NCBI GenBank assembly: GCA_052143535.1
Contig: JBKQSS010000047.1
Location: 1 to 64,000 of the forward strand
Reading direction: 5' to 3'
Length of the DNA stretch: 64,000 bases
From: JADGRA01 sp052143535
Lineage (GTDB): Bacteria; Myxococcota; Myxococcia; Myxococcales; Myxococcaceae
In this document: piece by piece, positions 46,480 through 55,520 of the stretch
How the letters are laid out: every line of letters begins with the position of its first letter
Position numbering within the stretch: position 1 is the stretch's first letter
Made by a program: the position numbers and the translations under genes
The notes under the pieces: model-generated
Told to the model about the DNA's origin: nothing
Database searches by the model: none
What the model saw: only the letters and a program-made list of their open reading frames with translations

Positions 46480-47154
46480 CTACTTCTTGGTCCGGGCCTT
46501 CACGTGGGCGGCCCGCATCGCCACCTTCACCGCCGGGTGGACGAAGACTAGGCCGTCGCCATGGCCGGGCACGGCGCCCTTCACCAGGAGCAACCCCTTT
46601 TCGACGTCGACGTCCACGACGGTGAGGTTTTGCGTGGTGACCTGCTCGACGCCGTAGTGCCCTGGCATCTTCTTGTTCGGGTAGACGCGACCTGGCGTCT
46701 TGCGCTGCCCAATCGCGCCGGGATGACGTCGGTACTCGTGGGTGCCGTGCGTCTGGCCGTAGCCGCGGAAGTTCCAGCGTTTCATCACGCCTTGGAAGCC
46801 GCGGCCCTTCGTAATCCCGGTGACGTCCACCAACTCGCCCTTGGCGAAGAGGTCAACCTTTACCGGCTCCCCCACGGTGAAGGCGGCTGCCTCCTCCGCA
46901 GAGATGCGAAATTCCTTGAGGTGGCGCCGTGGGGCGGTGCCGGCTTTCTTGAAAGTCCCAAGCTCCGCTCGGCTCAGGCGCTTCTCCTTCACCTCGCCGA
47001 AGCCGAGGGTGACCGCAGAGTAGCGGTCCTTTTCTGGCGTGCGCTTGCCCACCACGGTGCACGAGGACGCGTCGATGACCGTCACCGGGACGAGCGAGCC
47101 GTCCTCGGTAAACACCTGGGTCATTCCCACCTTCTTGCCGATGAGTCCCTTCAC
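46480..47154 (-). CDS. rplC: Ribosomal protein L3, stand-alone gene
   Basis: A 224-residue 50S protein at the peptidyl-transferase base. Blocks include GLIGKKVGMTQVFTEDG, VTGITKGRGFQGVMKRWNFR and the HGTHEYRRHPGAIGQRKTPGRV loop, with GHYGVEQVTTQNLTVV. GTG 47154 is preferred because GAGGG lies nine bases upstream and it gives the family-typical MKGLIGKK; ATG 47163 has GAGGG immediately adjacent. L3 genes are usually inside the S10 operon before rplD; here neither rplD nor rpsJ is present and the downstream gene is convergent typA, so it is a single-gene unit. Confidence 0.94.
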   Translation of the reverse strand: MKGLIGKKVGMTQVFTEDGSLVPVTVIDASSCTVVGKRTPEKDRYSAVTLGFGEVKEKRLSRAELGTFKKAGTAPRRHLKEFRISAEEAAAFTVGEPVKVDLFAKGELVDVTGITKGRGFQGVMKRWNFRGYGQTHGTHEYRRHPGAIGQRKTPGRVYPNKKMPGHYGVEQVTTQNLTVVDVDVEKGLLLVKGAVPGHGDGLVFVHPAVKVAMRAAHVKARTKK

Positions 47155-47228
47155 GTCCTTCATCCCTCGTCTGTTGTGGCCCTGCGGCCCCTGGCGAACC
47201 CCCTGGGGGGGCTCGCGGGAAGCGGCGC

Positions 47229-47256
47229 AATATGACAGGGGAGGTCCATAAATCAA
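47229..47256 (-). promoter_or_regulatory. Candidate sigma-70 promoter of rplC
   Basis: On the minus strand TTGATT (47251-47256) and CATATT (47229-47234) are spaced by 16 bp, upstream of rplC. A transcript would begin near 47222 and give a leader of about 65-70 nt. It is one of the few A/T-rich stretches in this area. Confidence 0.5.
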
Positions 47257-47328
47257 GGCCCTGGCCTATTGGGGGTACCTCCCCGAGCCGCACAGGCCGT
47301 TTTCGCCCGGCAAGAGGACAGAGGAGGC

Positions 47329-47412
47329 ATGGGGCCCCCCGGGCCGAAAGGACACCACCCCCGAAGGGGCAGACGTCCGGCAGAACGTTGTTATTGTAGC
47401 GGCAGTCCGTGA
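47329..47412 (+). CDS. Possible 27-residue leader peptide ahead of moxR
   Basis: An ATG with an excellent GAGGAGG three bases upstream opens a 27-codon frame rich in Pro, Arg and Gly (starting MGPPGPKGHHPRRGRR) and containing CYCSG near its end. Its TGA (47410-47412) overlaps the moxR GTG (47409-47411) as GTGA. moxR has no evident ribosome site of its own, so translation may be coupled to this frame. Whether the peptide itself has any role is unknown. Confidence 0.4.
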   Translation: MGPPGPKGHHPRRGRRPAERCYCSGSP

Positions 47413-48389
47413 ACTCTCCCGTCGTCCCGCTTCCTACGCCGCTTGCCACCACCGCGGCCCAATCGGCGCTGGCTCGCGTTGCCGATGCGCTCTCGGAAGT
47501 GGTGGCCGGCAAGCGGCAGCAAATCGAGTTGGCCCTCACTTGCCTGGTGGCCGGCGGGCACCTCCTGCTCGAGGACATCCCCGGCGTTGGAAAGACGACG
47601 CTGGCCGACGCCCTGGCCCGCGCCCTCGGCCTGAGCTTCGCCCGCATTCAATTCACGGCGGACCTCATGCCGGCTGATGTCACCGGCGTCCAAGTTTTCG
47701 CCGCCGCCAGTACCACCTTTCAATTTCGCCCGGGTCCCCTCTTTCGCTCGCTCGTCCTGGCGGATGAGTTGAACCGCGCTCCACCCCGAACCCAGTCCGC
47801 GCTGCTCGAGGCGATGGGGCATGGCCACGTCACCGTCGACGGTGTCACCCACCCCTTGCCGCGGCCCTTTTTGGTGGTGGCCACCCAGAACCCATTGGAC
47901 CTCTCCGGTACCTACCCCCTGCCGGATGCGCAATTGGACCGCTTCCTGGTGCGCCTCACCCTGGGCCACCCTCCGCCGGCGGTGGAGGCCGCGCTGTTGG
48001 CCTCGCGCGGCCTGCGTCACCCGTTGGAGGCGCTGCACCCAGTGCTGGACACCGAGCACGTGCTGCGGCTTCAGGCCCGCGCTTCGGAGGTTCACGTCGA
48101 CTCCGCCGTCGCCCGCTATGCGGTGGCCCTGGTGGGCGCCACCCGCCAGCATCCGCAGCTGGAGCGCGGGGCGTCGACCCGTGCCGCCCTCTCGTTGATG
48201 GCAGCGGCCAAGGCCCACGCCCTCTGGGAGGGGCGGGACTTCGTCACTCCCGGCGACGTCACAACGCTGGTGGTGCCGGCCCTGGCTCACCGAGTCGCCC
48301 TGCGCAGCGGCGCGCAGGGGGCGGCAGCCCGCGAGGAGGCAGCTGAGCTCCTCGCCGAGGTCGTCCGGCACACGCCCGCCCCGCGATGA
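47409..48389 (+). CDS. MoxR-family AAA+ ATPase
   Basis: A 326-residue AAA+ ATPase: Walker A GVGKTTLADALA (about 59-70), Walker B SLVLADELNRAPP, sensor 1 FLVVATQNPLDLSGTYPLPDAQLDRF and arginine finger region in SLMAAAKAHALW. MoxR ATPases act as chaperones for assembly of membrane or secreted complexes together with a DUF58 partner. The GTG start couples to the upstream mini-frame; the stop overlaps the DUF58 gene start by ATGA. Confidence 0.93.
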   Translation: MNSPVVPLPTPLATTAAQSALARVADALSEVVAGKRQQIELALTCLVAGGHLLLEDIPGVGKTTLADALARALGLSFARIQFTADLMPADVTGVQVFAAASTTFQFRPGPLFRSLVLADELNRAPPRTQSALLEAMGHGHVTVDGVTHPLPRPFLVVATQNPLDLSGTYPLPDAQLDRFLVRLTLGHPPPAVEAALLASRGLRHPLEALHPVLDTEHVLRLQARASEVHVDSAVARYAVALVGATRQHPQLERGASTRAALSLMAAAKAHALWEGRDFVTPGDVTTLVVPALAHRVALRSGAQGAAAREEAAELLAEVVRHTPAPR

Positions 48390-49336
48390 GCTGGACGCAG
48401 GTGCTGGCGCGTGCGCGGCGGTGGCTGAAGCCGCCTCGCACACTCAAAGTGACGCGCGCCGGACGCACCCATCTCATTCTCACCATGGGCATTGGGCTGG
48501 GCGCGCTCAACACCGGCAACAACCTGCTCTATTTGGTGCTCGGCGTGCAGCTCGCTACCATTGTCGCCTCCGGCCTCCTCAGCGAGGCCTGCCTGCGGGG
48601 CCTCGAGGTCCGCCGCCTCGGAGCGGACGCCGCCTTCGCCGGCGAGCCCTTCGTCTACCGCTGGGCCATCTCGCGCCGCAGAGGCAGCGCCTTCGCACTC
48701 ACCTTTTCCGAGACGCACCCCGAGCTCGCCGGCTCGGCCACGCTGGCGCTGTTGCGCCCGGGGGAGGAGCTGGTGGTGCGCGGCAGACTCGAGGCCCCGC
48801 ACCGCGGCCGGTACGCCCTGCGCGGGGTTCGCGTCACCACCACCTTTCCCCTCGGCCTCTTCAGAAAGGGGCGCGTCCTGGAAGTCCCGGGCGAGCTCTT
48901 GGTTTACCCTCGCCGCGTCCCGGCACCGCACGACCTCGTTTTGCCGGACGGCGGCCGGGGGGAGCAGGCGGCGCGCCGCTTTCGCCGCGAGGGGGACGGC
49001 GACACCGCTGGGTTGCGCGCGTTGCGCGAGGGCGAGGATGCGCGACGCGTCCATTGGCTGAAGAGCGCGCTCGGGGCCCAGCTGTTGCGGGTGGAGCGTG
49101 ACGCGGAAGTGGCGCGCTCGGTGGTGCTTACCCTCGACGTCGCGGCGCGCGGTGCGGTGCTCGAGCACAGCTGCGAAGAGGTCGCCGCCCGCGCCCGGGC
49201 CTTGCTCGCGGGCGGGGCCGCAGTCGGCTTGGAGGCGGGGCCGGAGAGACTCCGGCCGGACCAAGGGCCACGGCAGGAGCGCCTGCTCCTCGGAGCACTG
49301 GCCCGCGCCGGCCTAGAGGAGCCTGACCCAAGATGA
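48386..49336 (+). CDS. DUF58 domain membrane protein
   Basis: A 316-residue protein with one or two N-terminal membrane helices (LILTMGIGLGALNTGNNLL, YLVLGVQLATIVASGLLS) and a large DUF58 domain (vWA-like) ending with the signature GLRALREGEDARRVHWLKSA and LLRVERDAEVARSV. DUF58 proteins are obligate neighbours of MoxR ATPases and are thought to be MoxR substrates or adaptors. ATGA overlaps on both sides tie it to moxR and the transglutaminase gene. Confidence 0.9.
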   Translation: MSWTQVLARARRWLKPPRTLKVTRAGRTHLILTMGIGLGALNTGNNLLYLVLGVQLATIVASGLLSEACLRGLEVRRLGADAAFAGEPFVYRWAISRRRGSAFALTFSETHPELAGSATLALLRPGEELVVRGRLEAPHRGRYALRGVRVTTTFPLGLFRKGRVLEVPGELLVYPRRVPAPHDLVLPDGGRGEQAARRFRREGDGDTAGLRALREGEDARRVHWLKSALGAQLLRVERDAEVARSVVLTLDVAARGAVLEHSCEEVAARARALLAGGAAVGLEAGPERLRPDQGPRQERLLLGALARAGLEEPDPR

Positions 49337-51297
49337 CGGAAGCCGGCGCATACCGGCTGCGAGCCGTGTTGAGGGACGTCGGCGCCGCGTCCGCCTTCTT
49401 GGCGATGAGCCTCTCTGGCCAGGTGCCCCGCTGGACCGCGGCGCTCTTCGTCGCCGCGCTCGGCCTCGCCCTGTTGGACGTCCGCCCCTTTGCCCGACAC
49501 GTGCGCGAGAGCGCGCTGGTGCTTCTGGGCAGCGTGCTCGTCCTGTGGGCCATGGTGGCTACCGGCCGGATGGATTTGGTGGTGGCGGCCTGCGCCTGTG
49601 CGGCCCTGCTCACCGCGCAGCGCATGCTCTCCGGCCACAGTGCTGCGGTGGACCAACAGGTGGCCCTGGCCGGGCTTTTGATGCTCTCCGGCGGTGCCGC
49701 GCTTTCCGCCGACCTCGGCTTTGTCCCTTGTCTCTTCGGTTACACCCTCTGCACCAGCCTCGCCCTGGCGCTCGGCGAGGTGCAGCGGGCCGCACCTCTC
49801 GGTGTCAGCCCCCCGGCGGCCCCAGCGCTCAGGGCAGCCTCGGCCCTGACGGCGGTGGCCCTCATCGGCGGCGTCTGCTTCTTTGTGGCCTTCCCCCGAC
49901 TGTCCTGGAGCCTGGCCGCGCGCCGCGGCTCCAGCTCGCTGGTCGGAGCGGCGGTCGGGCTCGGAGACCACGTGCGCCTCGGCGGCAGCGGGGAATTGAA
50001 GTCCAACCCGCGCATCGTGCTGCGCGCGGAGCTGGACCCAGACCCAGGCGTGGACACGTTGGGCGCTTACTGGGTGGCCTACCGCTTCGACACTTTTGAC
50101 GGGCTGGAGTGGCGCGGCAGCGCCCGTCCCGGCCGCCCGGTGCCACGAGTCAACCTTGCCTCCGGCGGCAGCCACGTCCTCTCCCAGCACATCCAGCTAC
50201 TGGCCAGCTACGGAAGCCGGACGGCCGTGGCCATTGACCGCCCCGTACAGTTCTCCATGGCCATGGCCGAGCTACCCTCCCACAGCGTGCGCACCGGACT
50301 TGCCGCGGTGGGTGACGAGTCGGTGCGTCTCGACGCCGCCGCCACCAGCTTCAGCTACTTCGCCTTCAGCGTCGGCGGCCGCGCGCCGGTACAAGACGAC
50401 GCTGTGGCGCGCGAGCGCCGCCTCGAACTCCCGGCACACCTCGACCCGCGCGTTCCGGCTCTGGCCCGAGAGCTCGCCGGCAAAAGCACTGACTTGTCCC
50501 AGGTGGCCAGGCGGCTGGAACAGGGGCTTCAGCGGCGTTACCGCTACACCTTGGAGTTGCCGGGCGCCGTCGAGGACCCTCTGGCTGACTTCCTCTTCCA
50601 ACGGCGCGCCGGACACTGCGAGGATTTCGCCACCGCGCTGGCCATTCTCCTCAGGACGGTAGGCATTCCTAGCAGGCTGGTGACAGGGTTTTATGGCGGT
50701 GAACGGGCCGCCAACGTCTACGTAGTGCGTGCCGGGGACGCGCACGCCTGGGTAGAGGCTGACGTGCCGGGAGGGGTGTTGCGGCTCGACGCGACGCCGG
50801 CCGAGAACCGCTCTGCGGTGAGCTCCGCACTGCTCTCCTGGCTACTGCGCGCCTACGAGTCCCTAGAGGTCCGCTGGTTGAACGGCGTCGTCGACTATTC
50901 CTTCGCTGACCAAGTCACCTTTCTCAGGGGGGTCAGCGGCCCCACCGTCCGTCAGCAGCGGAAGTCCACGCCTATGCGGTGGGGCTGGCTCGCCGGCTTC
51001 GGCGCGCTTCCCTTGGGCGCACTTTTGCTTTGGCTGCTGAGGCGACCAAGGCCCGACGAGGCCCGAAAGCTTGGGGATGAGCTGCAGCGGCTGGCCTCGC
51101 GCGTCGGGCTCCTCCCGCCACACGGCTGGCTTGAGGAGTTGCCACGAGGTTCCAGGGACGTCCCCGAGCCAATGCGATTGGCAGTGACGCGTTACCTCGA
51201 AGCGCGCTTTGGGGAGCGGCCGCTGGCGCCCGGGGAGCGGCGGGCTCTCCTCGACCGGGTGCGAGACGCCCTGGCACGCCCCTCTTCCGCCCTCTGA
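49333..51297 (+). CDS. TgpA-like transglutaminase with DUF3488 membrane domain
   Basis: A 654-residue membrane protein. The N-terminal 200 residues contain six or so helices (DUF3488-like; YTLCTSLALALGEV, ALIGGVCFFVAFPRLSW). A periplasmic transglutaminase-like domain has the Cys in FQRRAGHCEDFATALAI (about C429), His in VRAGDAHAWVEADVPGG (about H471) and Asp in LRLDATPAEN (about D486). A last helix (GWLAGFGALPLGALLLWLLRR) and a DUF4129-like tail follow. In the moxR-DUF58-tgpA cluster these act in cell-envelope protein assembly or cross-linking. ATGA overlap with the DUF58 gene. Confidence 0.9.
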   Translation: MTEAGAYRLRAVLRDVGAASAFLAMSLSGQVPRWTAALFVAALGLALLDVRPFARHVRESALVLLGSVLVLWAMVATGRMDLVVAACACAALLTAQRMLSGHSAAVDQQVALAGLLMLSGGAALSADLGFVPCLFGYTLCTSLALALGEVQRAAPLGVSPPAAPALRAASALTAVALIGGVCFFVAFPRLSWSLAARRGSSSLVGAAVGLGDHVRLGGSGELKSNPRIVLRAELDPDPGVDTLGAYWVAYRFDTFDGLEWRGSARPGRPVPRVNLASGGSHVLSQHIQLLASYGSRTAVAIDRPVQFSMAMAELPSHSVRTGLAAVGDESVRLDAAATSFSYFAFSVGGRAPVQDDAVARERRLELPAHLDPRVPALARELAGKSTDLSQVARRLEQGLQRRYRYTLELPGAVEDPLADFLFQRRAGHCEDFATALAILLRTVGIPSRLVTGFYGGERAANVYVVRAGDAHAWVEADVPGGVLRLDATPAENRSAVSSALLSWLLRAYESLEVRWLNGVVDYSFADQVTFLRGVSGPTVRQQRKSTPMRWGWLAGFGALPLGALLLWLLRRPRPDEARKLGDELQRLASRVGLLPPHGWLEELPRGSRDVPEPMRLAVTRYLEARFGERPLAPGERRALLDRVRDALARPSSAL

Positions 51298-51399
51298 AGC
51301 GGTGCCCTAGGGTGGCGCTGACCCCTCAGGCGACTGCACCTTCCCCCGGGCCGCCAGTTTGGGAGCCTGGGGGCGGACCGACTAGAGTGGCGAGTCTCG

Positions 51400-53181
51400 A
51401 TGTCCGAAGCGACTCAAGCCGAGGCGCCGCCAGCCGAACCTGCGGCGCCGCCGGTGGACCCCCTTGCCGACGCGCGCAACCGCGAGCGTCTCGAGGTGGC
51501 CAAGGCCTTCGCCTTCCATCTGCTCAAGGGCATCAAGCAGATTGGAATGTACCGGCACAACGACACCCGCTACGGCGAGTACCTACAGAAGTCTCACGAA
51601 GCCGTCCGCACCTACACCGACACGTACGGTCCGCTCACCTTCAAGGTGGAGCAGCAGAACTTCCTGCTCTTTGACCAGCCGCTGTTTCCGGAGGAAACCA
51701 ACCTCCCCTTCAAGTTCTGGCGCGACGGGATTCGTCAGTTCATCTTCCGCCAAGGGCTGCGGCTCGATGAGCTGGTCACCTTCACGCTGGTCGCCCTCTC
51801 CGACGTGGACAAGCAGGGCGAGGACACGGTGGCGCAGCTGTGGCGCGCTCCGCTCGACCACCTCGAGTACGTGGTGGTGGAGGGCTTCCACATCGAGGGT
51901 TTCGACGACGAAGCAGTGAAGGTCGAAATCGAGAAAATCATCAATTTTCTCTACCTTCGCCTGCGCAGCCACACCGATGACTTCATGCGGTTTGCCCGGG
52001 TCACCGCCTCGGACCTGGAAATCAAGATGGAGGGCGTGGAACAGGTTCGCGGAGCAGTCATCGCCGGCGAAACGGCGACCGACGACTTGAAGGCGAAGAT
52101 GCAGCGGGAGATTGCCGAGGAGGAAAATAGCCGGCTCTTCCCTAAGCTGGTCGCGGGAATTTTTCAGGTGGCCGAGACCGGCGTCGACGACCCCGGTCTC
52201 CTCGAGGAAATGTTCCTGCAGCTGCTCGACGCGCTGCTGCTGCAGGAGGACTTCGCCACCATCAATCAAATCGTTCTCAAGTTCGCGGCCATGGAGGACC
52301 GGCCGAACATGGGAGCGATGCGAGAGCTGAAGCAGACCTTCGTCTCGAAGATGGGCGAGGAGCAACGGCTGACCCGCATTGGCGATGTCCTGCGCGCCGG
52401 GCGGGTGCGCTCTCCCCAGGAAGTCTCTCGCTACCTCCTCGCCCTACACCCCTCGGTGGTACCGAGCCTGCTCAACGTTCTGGAGACAGTGGAGGGCCCC
52501 GAGCATCGCGTCCTGCTCTGCGACGTGATTGCCGAGTTCGCAAAGAGTCGGCCGGCTGACGTCGTCGAAAAGCTCTCCTCCGAGCGCCCGCAGACGGTGC
52601 GGGACATGGTTTACATTCTGGAGAAAGCCCAGGTGCAGGACCGGCTGAAGCTGTTCGCTCGGGTGCTCCGACATAAGAATTTGGCCGTCCGTCTGGAGGT
52701 GATGAGCATCATCGCCCGCGGGCGCAGCAACGAATCTCGCAAGCTCATCGCCCAGGCACTCAAGGACGAGAATATCCAGGTGCGGATGCTCGCCGCCCGG
52801 CTGCTGCCGGAATACGACCGTGACCAAGCCTACCTGGAGCTGCTGTTTCACATTCGCCACCGCGACTTCCGCAAGCGGACCGCCGACGAACGGGCCTCCT
52901 TCTACACGGCCCTCGGGAGCACCGGCATCCCAGCCGCCGTCTCGCTGATGCAGCAGATGCTCGCAACCCGGCCCCGCCTTTGGAACCGCCGCCGAGTGCT
53001 GGACGAGAAGCTGCTCGCCGTGCATGGGCTGGCAGGGGTGATGTCCATCCAGTCCTACAAGGCCCTCCAGCTACTCAGCGAGGACCAGTCCCAACCCCCC
53101 GAAGTCCTTTCCACCGCACGACGTGCCCTCGTCGAGACGCGGCGCGCTCTGTTCGGCGACGCGCCGGCGAAGAGCGCCTAG
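51400..53181 (+). CDS. HEAT-repeat-type helical protein, hypothetical
   Basis: A 593-residue, acidic, helix-rich soluble protein. The first 250 residues (KAFAFHLLKGIKQIGMYRHN, FLLFDQPLFPEE, FIFRQGLRLDELVTF) have no named domain; the last 300 have HEAT/ARM-like paired helices (RFARVTASDLEIKMEGVEQV area, SLLNVLETVEGPEHRVLL, LAVRLEVMSIIARGRSNESR, IQVRMLAARLLPEYDRDQAYL). The N-terminal part shares pattern with the next gene's first region (fixed-length helices, YRHNDTRY versus AKMYDPDNAVF). Only 9 bp separate it from the HD gene, so the two form one unit, probably in a sensory or c-di-GMP context. Function unknown. Confidence 0.7.
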   Translation: MSEATQAEAPPAEPAAPPVDPLADARNRERLEVAKAFAFHLLKGIKQIGMYRHNDTRYGEYLQKSHEAVRTYTDTYGPLTFKVEQQNFLLFDQPLFPEETNLPFKFWRDGIRQFIFRQGLRLDELVTFTLVALSDVDKQGEDTVAQLWRAPLDHLEYVVVEGFHIEGFDDEAVKVEIEKIINFLYLRLRSHTDDFMRFARVTASDLEIKMEGVEQVRGAVIAGETATDDLKAKMQREIAEEENSRLFPKLVAGIFQVAETGVDDPGLLEEMFLQLLDALLLQEDFATINQIVLKFAAMEDRPNMGAMRELKQTFVSKMGEEQRLTRIGDVLRAGRVRSPQEVSRYLLALHPSVVPSLLNVLETVEGPEHRVLLCDVIAEFAKSRPADVVEKLSSERPQTVRDMVYILEKAQVQDRLKLFARVLRHKNLAVRLEVMSIIARGRSNESRKLIAQALKDENIQVRMLAARLLPEYDRDQAYLELLFHIRHRDFRKRTADERASFYTALGSTGIPAAVSLMQQMLATRPRLWNRRRVLDEKLLAVHGLAGVMSIQSYKALQLLSEDQSQPPEVLSTARRALVETRRALFGDAPAKSA

Positions 53182-53190
53182 AGACCCCCC

Positions 53191-54501
53191 GTGGCTGAGA
53201 ACTTGAAAATTGCACACACCCAGCCCGACAACCTGTCGGATTTCGGCCGGGAGCACTCGGAGAAGCTTCAGAACCTGTCGCGCTCGGTGCTGTCCACCCT
53301 CTACATGCTGGTCCGAAGCGCGAAGATGTATGACCCGGACAACGCCGTCTTCGACCGGCCGCTGATGACGCTGCAGGACTCCATCAACGCCATCATCTCT
53401 CGCGAGAGCCGCTTCGAGCTGATGGGCATCAAGAATTCCTTCTACGTCAACAGCATGTTGGTGAAGGTCGACTTCAACGCGGTCGACAACATCCGGTACC
53501 TGCTTGAAGAGCTGCGGGCCAAGGACGTCGGCGGTTTCGAGCTGGCCAAGCCGGTGCAGGTGGCCGAGCTCAAGAATTTCATCTGGATTTTTGCCAAGGA
53601 CACCGCCGAGCCCATCGACGACTACGGGCTCGGTGACCGGAAGCTGCTCTCCATCCGCATCGCTCGCTGGTCGAAGCTGAAGGAAAAACTCGACACGGAG
53701 AAGCTGGAGGACGACCAGAAGGTCGACCGGAAGAAGTACGCCATCACCGTCTACGCGCGCGCCGTCTTCTTCATCGGCAAGTACATGGACTCGGTCCGAC
53801 GCGGCCAGCCGCTGGTGACTCGCATCGCCGTGCGGCTGGTTCAGGACTTCGTCGACATCTGCTACGAGCAGTCGGTCCACTTCCTCGGGCTGACCACCAT
53901 GCGCCGGGAGGACGACTACCTGGTCTACCACCAGGTCAACACCTGCCTGTTGGCCATCATCTTCGGAGCCGAGCTGGGCCTCACCAAGGCGCAGCTGCGC
54001 GACCTCGGCTTCATCGCCCTGTTCCATGACTCCGGGATGGCCACCATTCCCGAAGGGTTGAGCGAGAAGCAAGGCGGCCTCAACGCCGAGGAGCGCGTGC
54101 TGGTGAACAAGGCCCCGCTGGTCAGCGTCCGGATGATTCTCATGGAGAAGGGCTTCTCCCGCACCACGCTGCACCGGGTGGTGACCACCCTGGAATACAA
54201 GACCGACTTCGGAACGGCGGTCCGCGATGCGCGCGGAAACATCCAGATGATTATTCCCAAGTCCTCTTTGGGGCTGTACGCGAAAGTCATCGCCATTTGC
54301 GCCAGCTATGACGCTCTCACCAGCAAGCGGCCCTTCCGCGAGGCCTACGGGCCAGAGGTGGCGCTGATGCTGATGTGGTCCGAGCTCCGCCACAAGTTCG
54401 ATCCGGACCTGCTCAAAGTCTTCATGAAGGTGCTCGCCATCCAGCCGGTGAAAATACTCTCCCGCCGCCAGCAGGGCACCCTCACCATGGGCGGCGTCTA
54501 G
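53191..54501 (+). CDS. Degenerate HD-GYP-type phosphohydrolase-like protein
   Basis: A 436-residue soluble protein. The N-terminal 200 residues resemble those of the preceding gene product. The HD-like domain (about 235-400) keeps VYHQVNTCLLAIIFG, LGFIALFHDSGMATIPEG (HD pair) and KVIAICASYDALTSKRPFREAYGPEVALMLM, all HD-GYP landmarks. The HHE and GYP loops are not conserved: the usual HHEXXDGXGYP is TTLEYKTDFGTAV. It is thus likely inactive or altered in c-di-GMP hydrolysis, perhaps a binding or scaffold form. GTG 53191. It converges with rluD by 4 bp. Confidence 0.78.
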   Translation: MAENLKIAHTQPDNLSDFGREHSEKLQNLSRSVLSTLYMLVRSAKMYDPDNAVFDRPLMTLQDSINAIISRESRFELMGIKNSFYVNSMLVKVDFNAVDNIRYLLEELRAKDVGGFELAKPVQVAELKNFIWIFAKDTAEPIDDYGLGDRKLLSIRIARWSKLKEKLDTEKLEDDQKVDRKKYAITVYARAVFFIGKYMDSVRRGQPLVTRIAVRLVQDFVDICYEQSVHFLGLTTMRREDDYLVYHQVNTCLLAIIFGAELGLTKAQLRDLGFIALFHDSGMATIPEGLSEKQGGLNAEERVLVNKAPLVSVRMILMEKGFSRTTLHRVVTTLEYKTDFGTAVRDARGNIQMIIPKSSLGLYAKVIAICASYDALTSKRPFREAYGPEVALMLMWSELRHKFDPDLLKVFMKVLAIQPVKILSRRQQGTLTMGGV

Positions 54502-55484
54502 GGCAAGCGCAGTCCTTCCAGGGCCAGGGCGAGGTCCGCCGGCAGCGGCGCTTCGAAGGCGCGCCGGGCACCTGTCCTGGGGTGAGGAAATGCCAAGCGC
54601 CAAGCGTGTAGCGCCTGACGGCCAAGCGCCGCTTGCACCCTCTTCACCCGGGCGTCGCCCTTGCGCGTCCCTCCGTACAGTGCGTCGCCCAATAGCGGGT
54701 GGCCGGCCTCAGCCAGATGGACCCGCACCTGGTGGGTGCGGCCGGTGAGGAGGTCGACCTCCACCAGCGCCGCCCCGTGGAGCCTCTCGAGAACTCGGTA
54801 GACACTGAGCGCGCGCTTGCCCGCCGCCAGCCGGCCGGTAAAGCGCCGCCGGTGCCGCGGGTGACGGCCGTAGGGCGTCTCGAAGCGCCCCTGCTGCGGC
54901 GGCTGGCCGTGGACGAGGGCCAGGTACGTCTTCTCCACCTCTCGCGTCTTGAAGGAGGCCTGCAAGCCCCTCAGCGCGGCGTCGTTTTTCGCCACCACCA
55001 GACAGCCCGAGGTGTCCTTGTCGAGCCGGTGCACCAGCCCGGGGCGCAAAAAGCCTCCCACGCCTTCTAAGTCCTCCACGTGGTGCAACAGCGCATTCAC
55101 CAGCGTCCCGCGCCAGTGGCCAGCAGCCGGGTGAACCACCATCCCCGGCGCCTTGTCCAGTACGAGCAAGTCGCGGTCCTGAAAGAGGACGCTGAGCGGA
55201 AGGTTTTCTGGCTCGGGACGCGCCGGTCGTGGCGGCGGGAGGGCGAGCTCCACCTGCTCGCCGCCCAACATCCGCGTGCCACTTTTGGCCCGCCGTCCCT
55301 GCACTCGGACATGGCCCTCGCGGATGAGTGCCTGAAGCCGCGCGCGACTCAGCTCCGGGAAGGCGTCCACCAGGGCTTGGTCGAGTCGGCGTCCGCGGGC
55401 GGAAGGCAGAAGCCGCACCAGGCGCTGGCTCGAAGCGCCGAGTGCGCCCGAAGGCGCGGGGCGCTCGCTGCGGCGTCTAGCCAT
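54498..55484 (-). CDS. rluD: Pseudouridine synthase, RluA/RluD family
   Basis: A 328-residue RNA-modifying enzyme. An S4 RNA-binding domain (RLDQALVDAFPELSRARLQALIREGHVRVQG, seen as RLDQALVDAFPELSRARLQA) precedes the catalytic domain with GLVHRLDKDTSGCLVVAKND (catalytic Asp in RLDKDTSG), TYLALVHGQPP, LTGRTHQVRVHLAEAGHPLLGD. Closest to RluD (23S helix 69) by layout, but RluC/RluA specificity is possible. It is last in the minus-strand cluster after the HTH and 87-residue genes. Confidence 0.92.
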   Translation of the reverse strand: MARRRSERPAPSGALGASSQRLVRLLPSARGRRLDQALVDAFPELSRARLQALIREGHVRVQGRRAKSGTRMLGGEQVELALPPPRPARPEPENLPLSVLFQDRDLLVLDKAPGMVVHPAAGHWRGTLVNALLHHVEDLEGVGGFLRPGLVHRLDKDTSGCLVVAKNDAALRGLQASFKTREVEKTYLALVHGQPPQQGRFETPYGRHPRHRRRFTGRLAAGKRALSVYRVLERLHGAALVEVDLLTGRTHQVRVHLAEAGHPLLGDALYGGTRKGDARVKRVQAALGRQALHAWRLAFPHPRTGARRAFEAPLPADLALALEGLRLP

Positions 55485-55520
55485 GGGGGCCGCGGGCGGC
55501 GCGACCTCGAGGAAGGGCGG

